Shown: positions 1 through 6,243, counted from the stretch's first letter. The stretch: DNA of 7,781 nucleotides from Ignavibacteria bacterium UBA6688 (GCA_002454845.1 DKJQ01000030.1:1-7781), one strand, 5' to 3'. Notes: generated from the letters alone by a model not told the origin. Program-made: numbers and translations.

Positions 1-83
1 TTGTAGGGCGGGGACGCTGTCTTGCCTACTGAGCTCTTCGGGGATGTTTTGCGTAGTTGGCGACTCATCGAGTCGCCCTACAA
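1..83. repeat. REP/REPIN-like inverted repeat pair (possibly cut at window edge)
   Basis: The first ten bases, ttgtagggcg, are the exact reverse complement of cgccctacaa at 74-83. Just inside the right end is a perfect hairpin, ggcgactc-atc-gagtcgcc (59-77). The left unit (about 1-29) also folds imperfectly, from gtaggg to cctac. Read inward from each end, both units begin ttgtagggcg, carry a variable hairpin and finish in ctac, with about 23 bases between them. Two REP-type hairpins facing each other are the layout of REPIN elements, which are spread by IS200-like REP-associated transposases (RAYTs). No transposase is visible here. The element could extend to the left of the window. The structure is clear, but the REPIN label is by resemblance. 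Confidence 0.6.
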
Positions 84-158
84 TGTTGGATCATCAACTT
101 GGGGAACAATCACATTCGTAAAGGGGTAAACCTTTACCATGTCTTTACTTAGAAGCAT
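78..158 (-). other. Short open frame running into the repeat; possible tiny peptide or gene remnant
   Basis: An ATG at 158 opens a 26-codon frame (an in-frame ATG at 140 leaves 20 codons) that ends at a TAG (78-80) inside the terminal repeat. The peptide begins MLLSKDMVKVYPF and ends near VDDP. It looks chemically ordinary and protein-like, but it has no convincing ribosome binding site. Its last codons come from the repeat. It could be a gene start truncated by the repeat, a real small peptide or chance. A 14-bp palindrome, ggtaaa-cc-tttacc (125-138), lies within the frame. I do not recognise a family. Confidence 0.15.
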
Positions 159-181
159 GATGATTCGATATTTCAGACAAT

Positions 182-478
182 TCAGATTTCCATCAACGTC
201 GTATACTTGGCTTTTCCCTCCTTCAACAAGGCCTCGAGGCGGTTAACGAGTTCTTCCGACTTCTCGTCCAGATCATCCTCGAGCGCATCATATTCTTCCA
301 TGGACTTACAGACAAACTCTTCCACAAAAGCATTCTTCTTCCCCTTCACCTCATACACGCTGTAATCCTTCTTGCGCACATCAACAAACTGGGCCCGCAT
401 TTCCTTGGCGAGCGTGAGATAGGCTTCCCGCTCCCCGGGGGGAACTTCATACGAAATCTGCAAAATGACTTTAGGCAT
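182..478 (-). CDS. Small alpha/beta protein of unknown function
   Basis: A 98-residue soluble protein with no signal peptide or membrane segment. The apparent order is a beta strand (KVILQISYEV, residues 3-12), a helix (16-32), two strands (about 38-57, containing DYSVYEV and AFVEEFV), a long acidic helix (about 59-87) and a final strand (91-98). This beta-alpha-beta-beta-alpha-beta order and the size resemble ferredoxin-like, dimeric alpha/beta-barrel proteins such as the ABM/NIPSNAP type. That is a fold inference only, and I recognise no family signature or catalytic residue. The ATG is preceded by a good Shine-Dalgarno sequence, AGGAAGG (484-490), five bases away. It lies 32 bp downstream of the metallopeptidase gene, so it is probably the last gene of that transcript. 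No T-tailed hairpin follows its stop. Confidence 0.75.
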   Translation of the reverse strand: MPKVILQISYEVPPGEREAYLTLAKEMRAQFVDVRKKDYSVYEVKGKKNAFVEEFVCKSMEEYDALEDDLDEKSEELVNRLEALLKEGKAKYTTLMEI

Positions 479-510
479 AGCAACCTTCCTGGGTAGGTTC
501 AGAGAGAGAG

Positions 511-888
511 TTATTCAAAATCCTTCATGGCTGCGCGTACCTCCGCTTCATTCATACCAAAATAGTGGCCAATCTCATGGAACAGCACTTCCACAATCCT
601 GTGCTCCACTTCTTCATCAGTGCGGCAGATTCGTTCAATATTCTTCTGGTAGAGCGAAATCACATCCGGCGTAACCGGAACCATGCCGTACCATGTTCCC
701 CGATGGGTCAGGGGAATACCCTGATACAATCCGAGAAGATCGTACTTGTCTGACTTGACGCGCCCCCGGGCTTCGCGCGAGGGGAAATCCTCAATGATGA
801 TCTGCACATTTTCCACGCGGTTTTTGAAGGCGAGCGGAAGACTATCGAACGCGCGTTGTGCAATCTCCTCAAACCGTTCACGCGTCAT
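511..888 (-). CDS. Small zincin-like metallopeptidase (HExxH, DUF1025/PF06262 type)
   Basis: A 125-residue protein whose C-terminal helix carries the zinc-binding motif HEIGH (residues 104-108). His104 and His108 would be ligands and Glu105 the general base. GMNEAE (111-116) follows and could offer a third, acidic ligand. Length and the HEIGHxxGM arrangement match the minimal single-domain metallopeptidase family once called DUF1025. Its physiological substrate is not known to me. It has no signal peptide, so it should be cytosolic. An ATG nine codons upstream (915) is in frame, but I prefer the start at 888 because AAAGGAGGG sits directly before it and the family begins at about MTRERFEEIA. 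The gene starts 13 bp after the Yip1-type gene stops, and its ribosome binding site fills that gap, which implies co-transcription and perhaps translational coupling. Confidence 0.88.
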   Translation of the reverse strand: MTRERFEEIAQRAFDSLPLAFKNRVENVQIIIEDFPSREARGRVKSDKYDLLGLYQGIPLTHRGTWYGMVPVTPDVISLYQKNIERICRTDEEVEHRIVEVLFHEIGHYFGMNEAEVRAAMKDFE

Positions 889-901
889 CCTCCCTCCTTT
901 G

Positions 902-1609
902 CTACAGGATCGCAAGTACCTGCTGTGCAGCCGCCAGCAGGAGGAAGCCGTACATCCCGACCGTCAGCAACACGATCACGATCGCTTTGATGATATCGAC
1001 ATGATGACCGACCACCGTGCCGAGGGTCGCCAGCAACACGCTCCAGAGTGCCATGATTCCATCGAATCCAATCAGAGCGACGTAGGAGACAGGCTTAATG
1101 GTATAGGGGTGCGGGTTCCATGTAAACAGGTACATGCCGAACGTGAGCAATTCGATCGGTAGAACGAGAAACAGCGAAAGGACAACGGGCGTCGCCGCGT
1201 ACGCCAGAATGGCGAATGAATTCCGAAAGGAGGTCTTACCGCCCAGTAATTTTGCGAACCCGTGATAGAGACCGCTAAGAACCACGGATGAAAGAAGTCC
1301 CAGCACGAGCCCCGCTCCAAGGGCAGTTGGCACGAGGTCAAGGAGAGTGTCAAACCGATCGCCAAGTCGAAGATACCAGAACAAGGTGAAGGAGAGGCTT
1401 ATGCCGAACATCGAAAAAAGTGCGAGGCTGTAGTTCTTGTGTTCTGCGATGGCGATTCGTTGAAAGGTCTTTTTAGGAGCTTCGAGGATCTTCCATGCCG
1501 TTTCAAAGAGGTCGAGATTGACGACTCGATTTTGCAGAAATGCTTTGCAGGAACGGCAGGTTGTGGCAAACTCGTCGTTTTCAACACGGCAGACCGGGCA
1601 TGGAATCAT
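902..1609 (-). CDS. Zinc-ribbon plus Yip1-type integral membrane protein
   Basis: A 235-residue protein. The N-terminus is a short zinc ribbon with CPVC (C4, C7) and CRSC (C18, C21). After a linker helix containing LDLFETAWKIL and APKKTF there are about five hydrophobic segments (near residues 61-79, 94-118, 131-163, 174-200 and 207-228). The linker wording and the multi-pass body match bacterial Yip1-domain proteins, whose function is poorly known. The start is uncertain. I chose the ATG at 1609 because it opens directly into the zinc ribbon. An in-frame ATG at 1657 would add 16 residues, and neither has a clear Shine-Dalgarno sequence. The frame stays open further upstream into the tryptophanase gene (to 1894), but that extension overlaps a strongly conserved gene and is not credible. 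Downstream, the metallopeptidase gene follows after 13 bp. Confidence 0.8.
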   Translation of the reverse strand: MIPCPVCRVENDEFATTCRSCKAFLQNRVVNLDLFETAWKILEAPKKTFQRIAIAEHKNYSLALFSMFGISLSFTLFWYLRLGDRFDTLLDLVPTALGAGLVLGLLSSVVLSGLYHGFAKLLGGKTSFRNSFAILAYAATPVVLSLFLVLPIELLTFGMYLFTWNPHPYTIKPVSYVALIGFDGIMALWSVLLATLGTVVGHHVDIIKAIVIVLLTVGMYGFLLLAAAQQVLAIL

Positions 1610-1688
1610 TGTTGCGTCAGGTTCATACGAGAGAAAAGGTAGCGAGATTCTCACCATGATGCAACGGTTTTTTGCTCCATCGCAGGAC

Positions 1689-3059
1689 TCAGAGGGGAGC
1701 AAAGGTGGCTGTGAAGTGCCGGAGGACGGGGGCTTCCTCGAGAATCTTGTAGCCCCTGAGGGATGATCGTCCGGCGAAGACTTCGAGCACCACTTCCGCC
1801 ACGTAATCGATATGGCTCTGCGTGTAGACTCGCCGCGGGATGGCGAGCCGTACGAGTTCCATCGCCGGTGAAAGCAGAGATCCGTCGGGAGCATACTTTC
1901 CGAACATCACGCTGCCGATCTCCACACTGCGAATTCCCCCCACCCGAAAGAGTTCGCAGACGATCGCCTGCCCCGGATAGCGATGGGGCGGGATATGCGG
2001 AGCAAACGCCTTCGCATCGATATAGATCGCATGCCCCCCGGGGGGCAGGACGATGGGCACACCTGCGGCAGTCAGTTTGTCCCCGAGGTACTCGACGGAA
2101 CGGAGCCGGTACGTCAGGTAATGTTCATCGAGGATTTCCTCCAACCCCTGTGCAATAGCTTCAAGATCGCGCCCTGCAAGTCCGCCATAGGTCGTGAAGC
2201 CCTCGGTCACAATGAGGAGATTTCTGGCCTGACGGGCAAGGTCGTCGTTGTTCAGGGCGAGGAAGCCCCCCATGTTCACCAGGGCATCCTTTTTTGCGCT
2301 CATCGTACACCCGTCGGCATAAGAGAACATCTCCCTGGCGATATCCCTCACCGAAACATCGGCATACCCTGCTTCACGCTTTTTGATAAAGAATGCGTTT
2401 TCCGCGAACCGGCAGGCATCGAGGAAGAGCGGGATCCCGTACGGCTGCAGCAACTTCTTTGCTGCCCGGATGTTCGCCATGGAAACCGGCTGCCCTCCGC
2501 CGGAGTTATTCGTGACAGTGATCATACAGAGCGGAATGTTCTTCGGTCCAACGTTTTCGATGAACGAAGCGAGGGCCTCGAGGTTGATGTTTCCCTTGAA
2601 GTCGGCGATCAGCCCCGGTTGTTTTCCTTCCGGGGTTGGGAGATCGACCGCTTCGGCTCCGGAGAATTCGACGTTCGCACGCGTCGTGTCGAAGTGCGTG
2701 TTGTTGGGAATACTCTTCCCCGCTCCCCCGACGATCGAAAATAAGATCTTCTCCGCCGCCCTCCCCTGGTGGGTTGGGATGACGTGTTTCAATCCTGTGA
2801 GTGCCCGGATGACTCGTTCAAACCGAAAGAAACTTCTGGAACCGGCGTACGACTCATCACCGTCCATGATCCCCGCCCATTGCTTGGCGCTCATGGCGGA
2901 TGTGCCGCTGTCGGTCAGGAGATCGATCAGGACGTCGTCGGCAGCAATCAGGAACGTATTGTAGTTTGCCTTCTTCAGGATCTCTTCCCGTTCGCTGACG
3001 GTAGAAAACCGGATCGGTTCAACCGACTTGATTTTAAATGGTTCGATGATGGTCTTCAT
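1689..3059 (-). CDS. tnaA: Tryptophanase (tryptophan indole-lyase), PLP-dependent
   Basis: It cleaves L-tryptophan to indole, pyruvate and ammonia in the cytosol. The 456-residue protein is colinear with the tryptophanase/tyrosine phenol-lyase (TPL) family: IDLLTDSGT (45-53), Tyr71, THQGR (96-100), N185, D214 and R217 for PLP contacts, MSAKKD with the Schiff-base Lys257, and R404 for the substrate carboxylate. The length equals that of Citrobacter TPL, and these residues fall on the TPL numbers I recall. The specificity residues, however, are of tryptophanase type: Asp124 where TPL has Thr124, Ile381 where TPL has Arg381, and His448 where TPL has Phe448 (His463 in E. coli TnaA). So I call tryptophanase. 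The ATG at 3059 has only a weak upstream purine stretch (GGGAA) and lies 28 bp after the apt terminator T-run. No TnaC-like leader peptide fits in that space. The Yip1-type gene follows. Confidence 0.92.
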   Translation of the reverse strand: MKTIIEPFKIKSVEPIRFSTVSEREEILKKANYNTFLIAADDVLIDLLTDSGTSAMSAKQWAGIMDGDESYAGSRSFFRFERVIRALTGLKHVIPTHQGRAAEKILFSIVGGAGKSIPNNTHFDTTRANVEFSGAEAVDLPTPEGKQPGLIADFKGNINLEALASFIENVGPKNIPLCMITVTNNSGGGQPVSMANIRAAKKLLQPYGIPLFLDACRFAENAFFIKKREAGYADVSVRDIAREMFSYADGCTMSAKKDALVNMGGFLALNNDDLARQARNLLIVTEGFTTYGGLAGRDLEAIAQGLEEILDEHYLTYRLRSVEYLGDKLTAAGVPIVLPPGGHAIYIDAKAFAPHIPPHRYPGQAIVCELFRVGGIRSVEIGSVMFGKYAPDGSLLSPAMELVRLAIPRRVYTQSHIDYVAEVVLEVFAGRSSLRGYKILEEAPVLRHFTATFAPL

Positions 3060-3087
3060 GGGATTCCCGTGGCGACAAAAAGGAGAT

Positions 3088-3112
3088 AAAAAAAAGCCCC
3101 TCTCGAAGGGGC
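3088..3112 (-). terminator. Rho-independent terminator after apt
   Basis: Read on the minus strand: a 6-bp stem gcccct/aggggc with the loop tcgag, followed directly by eight T. It begins about 12 bases after the apt stop codon. It should end the crotonase-apt transcript and separate it from tnaA, whose start is 28 bp further on. Confidence 0.88.
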
Positions 3113-3124
3113 GGTCGATGCGTC

Positions 3125-3649
3125 TTATTCGGCTTCATACTGAATGAGGGAAAACACAGTGTACGGTCGGAGTTTTTCCCGGCCATGCAGGAAATTCAAC
3201 TCGATGAGGAAGGAAAGGCCTACAATGTCCGCCTTCAGTTGCTCGACGAGTTTGCATGCTGCGCCCATGGTCCCCCCCGTCGCGAGGAGGTCGTCATGGA
3301 GCAATACCCGCTCTCCCGGTTTGATGGCATCTTCATGGATCTCCACACTATCCGTCCCATACTCCAGGTCGTACTCCTGCTTCAGGGTACGGGCGGGGAG
3401 TTTCCCCTTTTTCCGGATTGGTACGAATCCGGCTCCCAGCCGCAACGCGAGCGCCGCACCGAAGATGAAACCTCGTGACTCCACCGCGACGACCTTCTGA
3501 ATTCCCGCATCCTTATATCGTTCATACATCGCTTCGGATGCTTTTTGAAAAGAGTTGGGATCCTTCAGCAACGTGGTGATATCGCGAAACATGATCCCTG
3601 GTTTGGGGAAATCCGGTACGGTACGAATGGCTTCAGCAAGGGAGGACAC
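3125..3649 (-). CDS. apt: Adenine phosphoribosyltransferase
   Basis: It converts adenine and PRPP to AMP and pyrophosphate (purine salvage, cytosol). The 174-residue length is typical. Landmarks are DFPKPGIMFRDITTLL near the N-terminus (13-28), ESRGFIFGAALA (57-68), the flexible-loop region RKKGKLP (79-85) with LEYGTDSVEIH after it (95-105), and the PRPP-binding motif VLLHDDLLATGGT (115-127). His118 occupies the hydrophobic position before the two aspartates, a variant I believe occurs in other bacterial Apt proteins. The start is a GTG preceded by AAAGGA seven bases upstream. A nearby ATG at 3656 is in another frame. It lies 15 bp downstream of the crotonase gene, so the two are probably co-transcribed, although no pathway link is obvious. 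A clear terminator follows. Confidence 0.96.
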   Translation of the reverse strand: MSSLAEAIRTVPDFPKPGIMFRDITTLLKDPNSFQKASEAMYERYKDAGIQKVVAVESRGFIFGAALALRLGAGFVPIRKKGKLPARTLKQEYDLEYGTDSVEIHEDAIKPGERVLLHDDLLATGGTMGAACKLVEQLKADIVGLSFLIELNFLHGREKLRPYTVFSLIQYEAE

Positions 3650-3664
3650 GGCGCATCCTTTCGA

Positions 3665-4450
3665 TTACCATTTGACCTGTTCTTTTTTCAAAAATGCTTC
3701 AACCCCTTTTTTGCAGTCGTCGGTCATCCTGGTGAGGGCGTTGAGATTGGAGGCGTAATTCAGCGCGTCCTGTGTCGACATCCCATGGATTCGGGAGAGC
3801 AATTCCTTGATCAAGCCCAGGGAGGAAGCGCTGCACTGGCGCGCCATCTCGGAAGCAAGCGCGAGGGAAGCGCTTTCGAGCTCCGTTTCCGGGACGATGA
3901 TATTGGCGAGTCCGATCCGGTGGGCCTCCTCGGCACTCAGAATATTGCCCCGCATGGTCAATTCGCGGGCCTTCGCCTCGCCGACGCGCCGGATCAGGAA
4001 TGTCATAACAATCGCCGGGATAAAACCGATCTTGACCTCGGGGTACCCAAAGCGGGCTGTCTCCCGTGAGGCCACGACGATATCGCATACCGTTGCCAGA
4101 CCGCATCCCCCCGCAAGAGCGTTTCCCCGGACCACGGCGATAATCGGTTTCCGGTGGGTATACAGTTGCAGGAAGAGTTTCATCAGATTATTGGAGTCTT
4201 CCTGGTTCTGGGAGAAATCAAAGCCGCTCATCTGCTGCAGATATGCGAGATCGGCGCCGGCGCAAAAGGAATCCCCGTCCCCGGTGAGGAGGACAATTTT
4301 CACATTGGAATCTTTTTGTGCGGCTAAAACGGCGGAGGAAAGCTCGGCGATCATCACATCGTCGAGAGCGTTGTGCTTTTCCGGGCGGCTCAGGGTGATG
4401 GTACAGATTCGTTGATCAACGTGGTATTTAATGCGGGTGAAGTCGGTCAT
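3665..4450 (-). CDS. Enoyl-CoA hydratase/isomerase family protein (crotonase fold)
   Basis: A 261-residue cytosolic protein, normal length for the family. It shows ITLSRPEKHNALDD (18-31), the first oxyanion-hole strand FCAGADL (62-68), NALAGGCGLATVCDIVVAS (110-128), FGYPEVKIGFIP (134-145) and a C-terminal trimerisation helix region. The second catalytic glutamate is present (Glu138 in PEV). The position of the first (Glu144 of rat mitochondrial hydratase) is Gly117. That pattern fits isomerases and methylglutaconyl-CoA-hydratase-like (LiuC-type) members better than classical two-Glu hydratases, so the exact reaction is left open; fatty-acid or branched-chain amino-acid breakdown are both possible. 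I start at the ATG at 4450. An in-frame TTG at 4489 would add 13 residues without family support. It precedes apt by 15 bp and follows a leader rich in palindromes. Confidence 0.88.
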   Translation of the reverse strand: MTDFTRIKYHVDQRICTITLSRPEKHNALDDVMIAELSSAVLAAQKDSNVKIVLLTGDGDSFCAGADLAYLQQMSGFDFSQNQEDSNNLMKLFLQLYTHRKPIIAVVRGNALAGGCGLATVCDIVVASRETARFGYPEVKIGFIPAIVMTFLIRRVGEAKARELTMRGNILSAEEAHRIGLANIIVPETELESASLALASEMARQCSASSLGLIKELLSRIHGMSTQDALNYASNLNALTRMTDDCKKGVEAFLKKEQVKW

Positions 4451-4553
4451 GCGTGGTGTGAAAGTAGCAAGATCGGCCTTGAAATGCAAGGAATGGGTTG
4501 AAAAACAAAGAAAAGGAAACTTTTTTTCATCCCGTGGACACCCCGGCTAAAAA

Positions 4554-4567
4554 CTTGCCGCGGCAAG
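4554..4567 (-). other. Perfect 14-bp palindrome, possible weak terminator or attenuator hairpin
   Basis: The sequence cttgccgcggcaag is a perfect palindrome. On the minus strand it is followed directly by five T (complement of 4549-4553), so the RNA could form a 5-bp stem with a CGCG loop and a short U tail. It lies about 100 bases upstream of the crotonase start. It could be a leader attenuator, a trailing terminator or a protein-binding site. The stem is short. Confidence 0.35.
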
Positions 4568-4591
4568 CACGGAATACACAAAAATATTTTC

Positions 4592-4608
4592 GGATGCAAA
4601 TTGCATCC
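4592..4608. promoter_or_regulatory. Perfect 17-bp palindrome, candidate operator
   Basis: The sequence ggatgcaa-a-ttgcatcc has perfect 8-bp arms around one central base. It is the longest perfect dyad I found outside the hairpin repeat and the terminators. Immediately beside it is aaaatatttt (4581-4590), another perfect dyad. The symmetry and the position about 140 bp upstream of the crotonase start suggest a dimeric repressor or activator site. I cannot match it confidently to a named regulator. Confidence 0.4.
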
Positions 4609-4661
4609 TGCATGACAATGGCGATCTTGTCCGTTTGTCTCTTTCACGTTGTCAGCGCCTG

Positions 4662-4682
4662 CCCGACAATCGTTTGGTCGGG
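4662..4682. repeat. Inverted repeat cccgac/gtcggg
   Basis: Six-base arms, cccgac (4662-4667) and gtcggg (4677-4682), flank a nine-base A/T-richer centre. It has no adjacent T-run on either strand, so it is unlikely to be a terminator. It sits 34 bp beyond the glnA terminator and about 210 bp upstream of the crotonase start. Its function is unknown. Confidence 0.25.
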
Positions 4683-4715
4683 TGTTTCGCGGGAAAGGAA
4701 TTCCGTGAAGCAGAC

Positions 4716-4754
4716 AAAAAAACGTCCCGACCTGTTGAAAGGGCCGGGACGTTT
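4716..4754 (-). terminator. Rho-independent terminator after glnA
   Basis: Minus-strand reading: aaacgtcccg (complement of 4745-4754), a loop of about 15 bases, then cgggacgttt followed by more T. The stem is a perfect 10 bp, and the T tract spans the complement of 4716-4722. It begins 22 bases beyond the glnA stop codon and should end the lrp-glnA transcript. Confidence 0.92.
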
Positions 4755-4776
4755 GGACAACCTTCGTTGAAATCGC

Positions 4777-6222
4777 CTACGCGTCGTAATACATCATGAA
4801 CTCGTACGGGTGGGGTCTCAACTGCATCGGCTGTACCTCCTTCGTAGTCTTGTATTCGATCCATTCCTGAATCAGATCATCGGAGAAGACGTCGCCTCGC
4901 AGCAGGAATTCATGATCGTTCTCCAATGCCTTGAGCGCCTCGGCGAGGGAGCCGGGAGCCGAGGGAACCTCCCGGAGCTGTTCGGGACTCATGTCATAGA
5001 TGTTTTTATCGAGAGGCTTTCCGGGATCGATTTTGTTAATGATGCCGTCGAGGCCAGCCATCATGAGCGCTGAGAATCCGAGGTAGGGGTTGCACATCGG
5101 ATCGGGACAGCGGAATTCGATCCGCTTGCTCTTAGGATTCGTGGAATACATTGGGATACGTACCGAGGCGGAACGGTTGCGCTGTGAGTACGCCAGGTTG
5201 ACAGGTGCCTCAAACCCCGGCACAAGTCGTTTGTAGGAATTAGTGGTGGGGTTGGTGAAGGCACAAAGCGCAGGCGCGTGTTTCAGCAGGCCGCCGATGT
5301 AATACATCGCCATCTCGCTCAGGCCTGCATAGCCATTGCCGGCAAACAGCGGTTTTCCCCCCTTCCACAGGCTTTGATGGACATGCATTCCCGACCCGTT
5401 ATCGGCAAAGATCGGTTTCGGCATAAATGTTACGGTTTTCCCATGTTTCTTGGCGACGTTTTTCGTGACGTACTTGAAGAGAAGATAGTTATCCGCCATC
5501 TTCGTCAGCGTATCACGCCGCATATCAATTTCGGTCTGTCCGGCAGTAGCCACTTCATGGTGATGCACTTCGACGATGATCCCGACTGATTCCATCGTCA
5601 AAGCCATATCGGTGCGGATATCCTGCAGGCTGTCGATGGGTGAAACGGGGAAATACCCTTCTTTAAACCGGGGGCGATGGCCGGAGTTCTTCGCTCCGTT
5701 GTTCCCCTCGAGACCGCTGTTCCAGGACCCCTCATCGGAATCGAGAAAATAGTATCCAAAGTTATGCGACTGGTCGAATCGCACGTTGTCCAGGATAAAA
5801 AACTCGGGTTCCGGCCCGAAATAGACCGTATCGGCAAGGCCGGTAGTCTTAAGATAGGCCTCCGCCTTCTTTGCTACGTGCCGCGGGTCGCGGGAGTAGC
5901 TCTCGTGCGTGATCGGGTCCGCGATGTCACAGGTTAAGCTCAGCGTCGGCACGGCGGTAAACGGGTCGAGGAACACCGAACCAGGGTCCGGGAACAGGAG
6001 CATATCGCTCTCATGGATCTTCTGGAATCCACGGATACTTGAACCGTCAAAGCCAATCCCGTTTTCAAAAATCTCACCGGAAAATTCCGTCGCTGTCACC
6101 GAAAAGTGCTGCCATTGTCCGATCAGGTCGGTAAACTTAAGGTCTATGATCCTGACCCCGTGGTCCTTGATCAGTTTAAGAACCTTGTCGATATCCGACG
6201 AAGATTTTGTCTTTGCCGCCAT
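4777..6222 (-). CDS. glnA: Glutamine synthetase, type I (GSI-beta-like)
   Basis: It makes glutamine from glutamate, ammonia and ATP; the enzyme family forms cytosolic dodecamers. The 481 residues cover a beta-grasp N-domain (about 10-105, with FDGSSIRGF at 58-66) and the catalytic domain: FGPEPEFF (135-142), NRGHRP-like NSGHRPRFKEGYFP (179-192), VEVHHHEVATAGQ (217-229), GSGMHVHQSLW (276-286), the flap KRLVPGFEAP (331-340, Glu338) and RIEFRCPDP (367-375). Tyr409 in NIYDMSPE matches the tyrosine adenylylated in E. coli GlnA (Tyr397), and the insert at about 165-190 is of GSI-beta type, so adenylylation is possible. No adenylyltransferase gene is visible here. The ATG at 6222 follows AGGAG by four bases. 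It lies 21 bp after an Lrp-family gene, with no terminator between, so both share the promoter upstream of lrp. A strong terminator follows. Confidence 0.97.
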   Translation of the reverse strand: MAAKTKSSSDIDKVLKLIKDHGVRIIDLKFTDLIGQWQHFSVTATEFSGEIFENGIGFDGSSIRGFQKIHESDMLLFPDPGSVFLDPFTAVPTLSLTCDIADPITHESYSRDPRHVAKKAEAYLKTTGLADTVYFGPEPEFFILDNVRFDQSHNFGYYFLDSDEGSWNSGLEGNNGAKNSGHRPRFKEGYFPVSPIDSLQDIRTDMALTMESVGIIVEVHHHEVATAGQTEIDMRRDTLTKMADNYLLFKYVTKNVAKKHGKTVTFMPKPIFADNGSGMHVHQSLWKGGKPLFAGNGYAGLSEMAMYYIGGLLKHAPALCAFTNPTTNSYKRLVPGFEAPVNLAYSQRNRSASVRIPMYSTNPKSKRIEFRCPDPMCNPYLGFSALMMAGLDGIINKIDPGKPLDKNIYDMSPEQLREVPSAPGSLAEALKALENDHEFLLRGDVFSDDLIQEWIEYKTTKEVQPMQLRPHPYEFMMYYDA

Positions 6223-6243
6223 AGTGCTCCTGTTGAGTTGAAT

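Larger units (their letters stand above)
4451..4715 (-). promoter_or_regulatory. Gene-free leader/promoter region of the crotonase-apt operon
   Basis: About 265 bp between the glnA terminator and the crotonase start. I find no credible gene on either strand. It holds several short palindromes, listed separately, and A/T-rich tracts (4498-4527 and 4581-4590). It must contain the promoter for crotonase-apt, but the best sigma-70 match (TTGCAT, 17 bp, TATTCC, about 4602 down to 4574) hits only half the consensus positions in each box, so I do not assign one. Confidence 0.5.

Noticed and set aside
118..138. Hairpin gtaaagg/cctttac as a terminator for the 98-residue gene
   Set aside because: There is no T-run after the stem on the minus strand, the arms can pair in two competing ways, and it overlaps a short open frame.
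889..915. Upstream ATG of the metallopeptidase frame (nine extra residues)
   Set aside because: It overlaps the end of the Yip1-type gene, and the strong AAAGGAGGG lies inside this extension, directly before the ATG at 888.
1610..1894. N-terminal extension of the Yip1-type protein to 330 residues
   Set aside because: The extra part overlaps the conserved 3' end of the tryptophanase gene in another frame, reads like a shadow (Arg/Ser/Pro-rich) and lies before the natural zinc-ribbon start.
1983..2744. 253-codon plus-strand open frame opposite tryptophanase
   Set aside because: It lies wholly antisense to a strongly conserved gene, has no recognisable domain and is what third-position G/C bias produces as a shadow.
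3545..4069. 174-codon plus-strand open frame opposite apt and the crotonase
   Set aside because: It spans the junction of two clear minus-strand genes and has low-complexity, non-family sequence, so it is a shadow.
4451..4489. TTG start adding 13 residues to the crotonase
   Set aside because: It lacks a ribosome binding site, is a rare start codon and adds residues not expected in the family. The ATG at 4450 gives normal length.
4574..4607. Sigma-70 promoter TTGCAT-17-TATTCC for crotonase-apt
   Set aside because: Each box matches only three of six consensus bases, which is too weak in A/T-rich DNA. A Bacteroides-type -7 box (tatttttg) is also present, but its -33 partner is not at the right distance.
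4490..4776. Riboswitch or small RNA gene in the glnA-crotonase gap
   Set aside because: Apart from the terminator and short dyads I see no multi-helix architecture or conserved core that I recognise.
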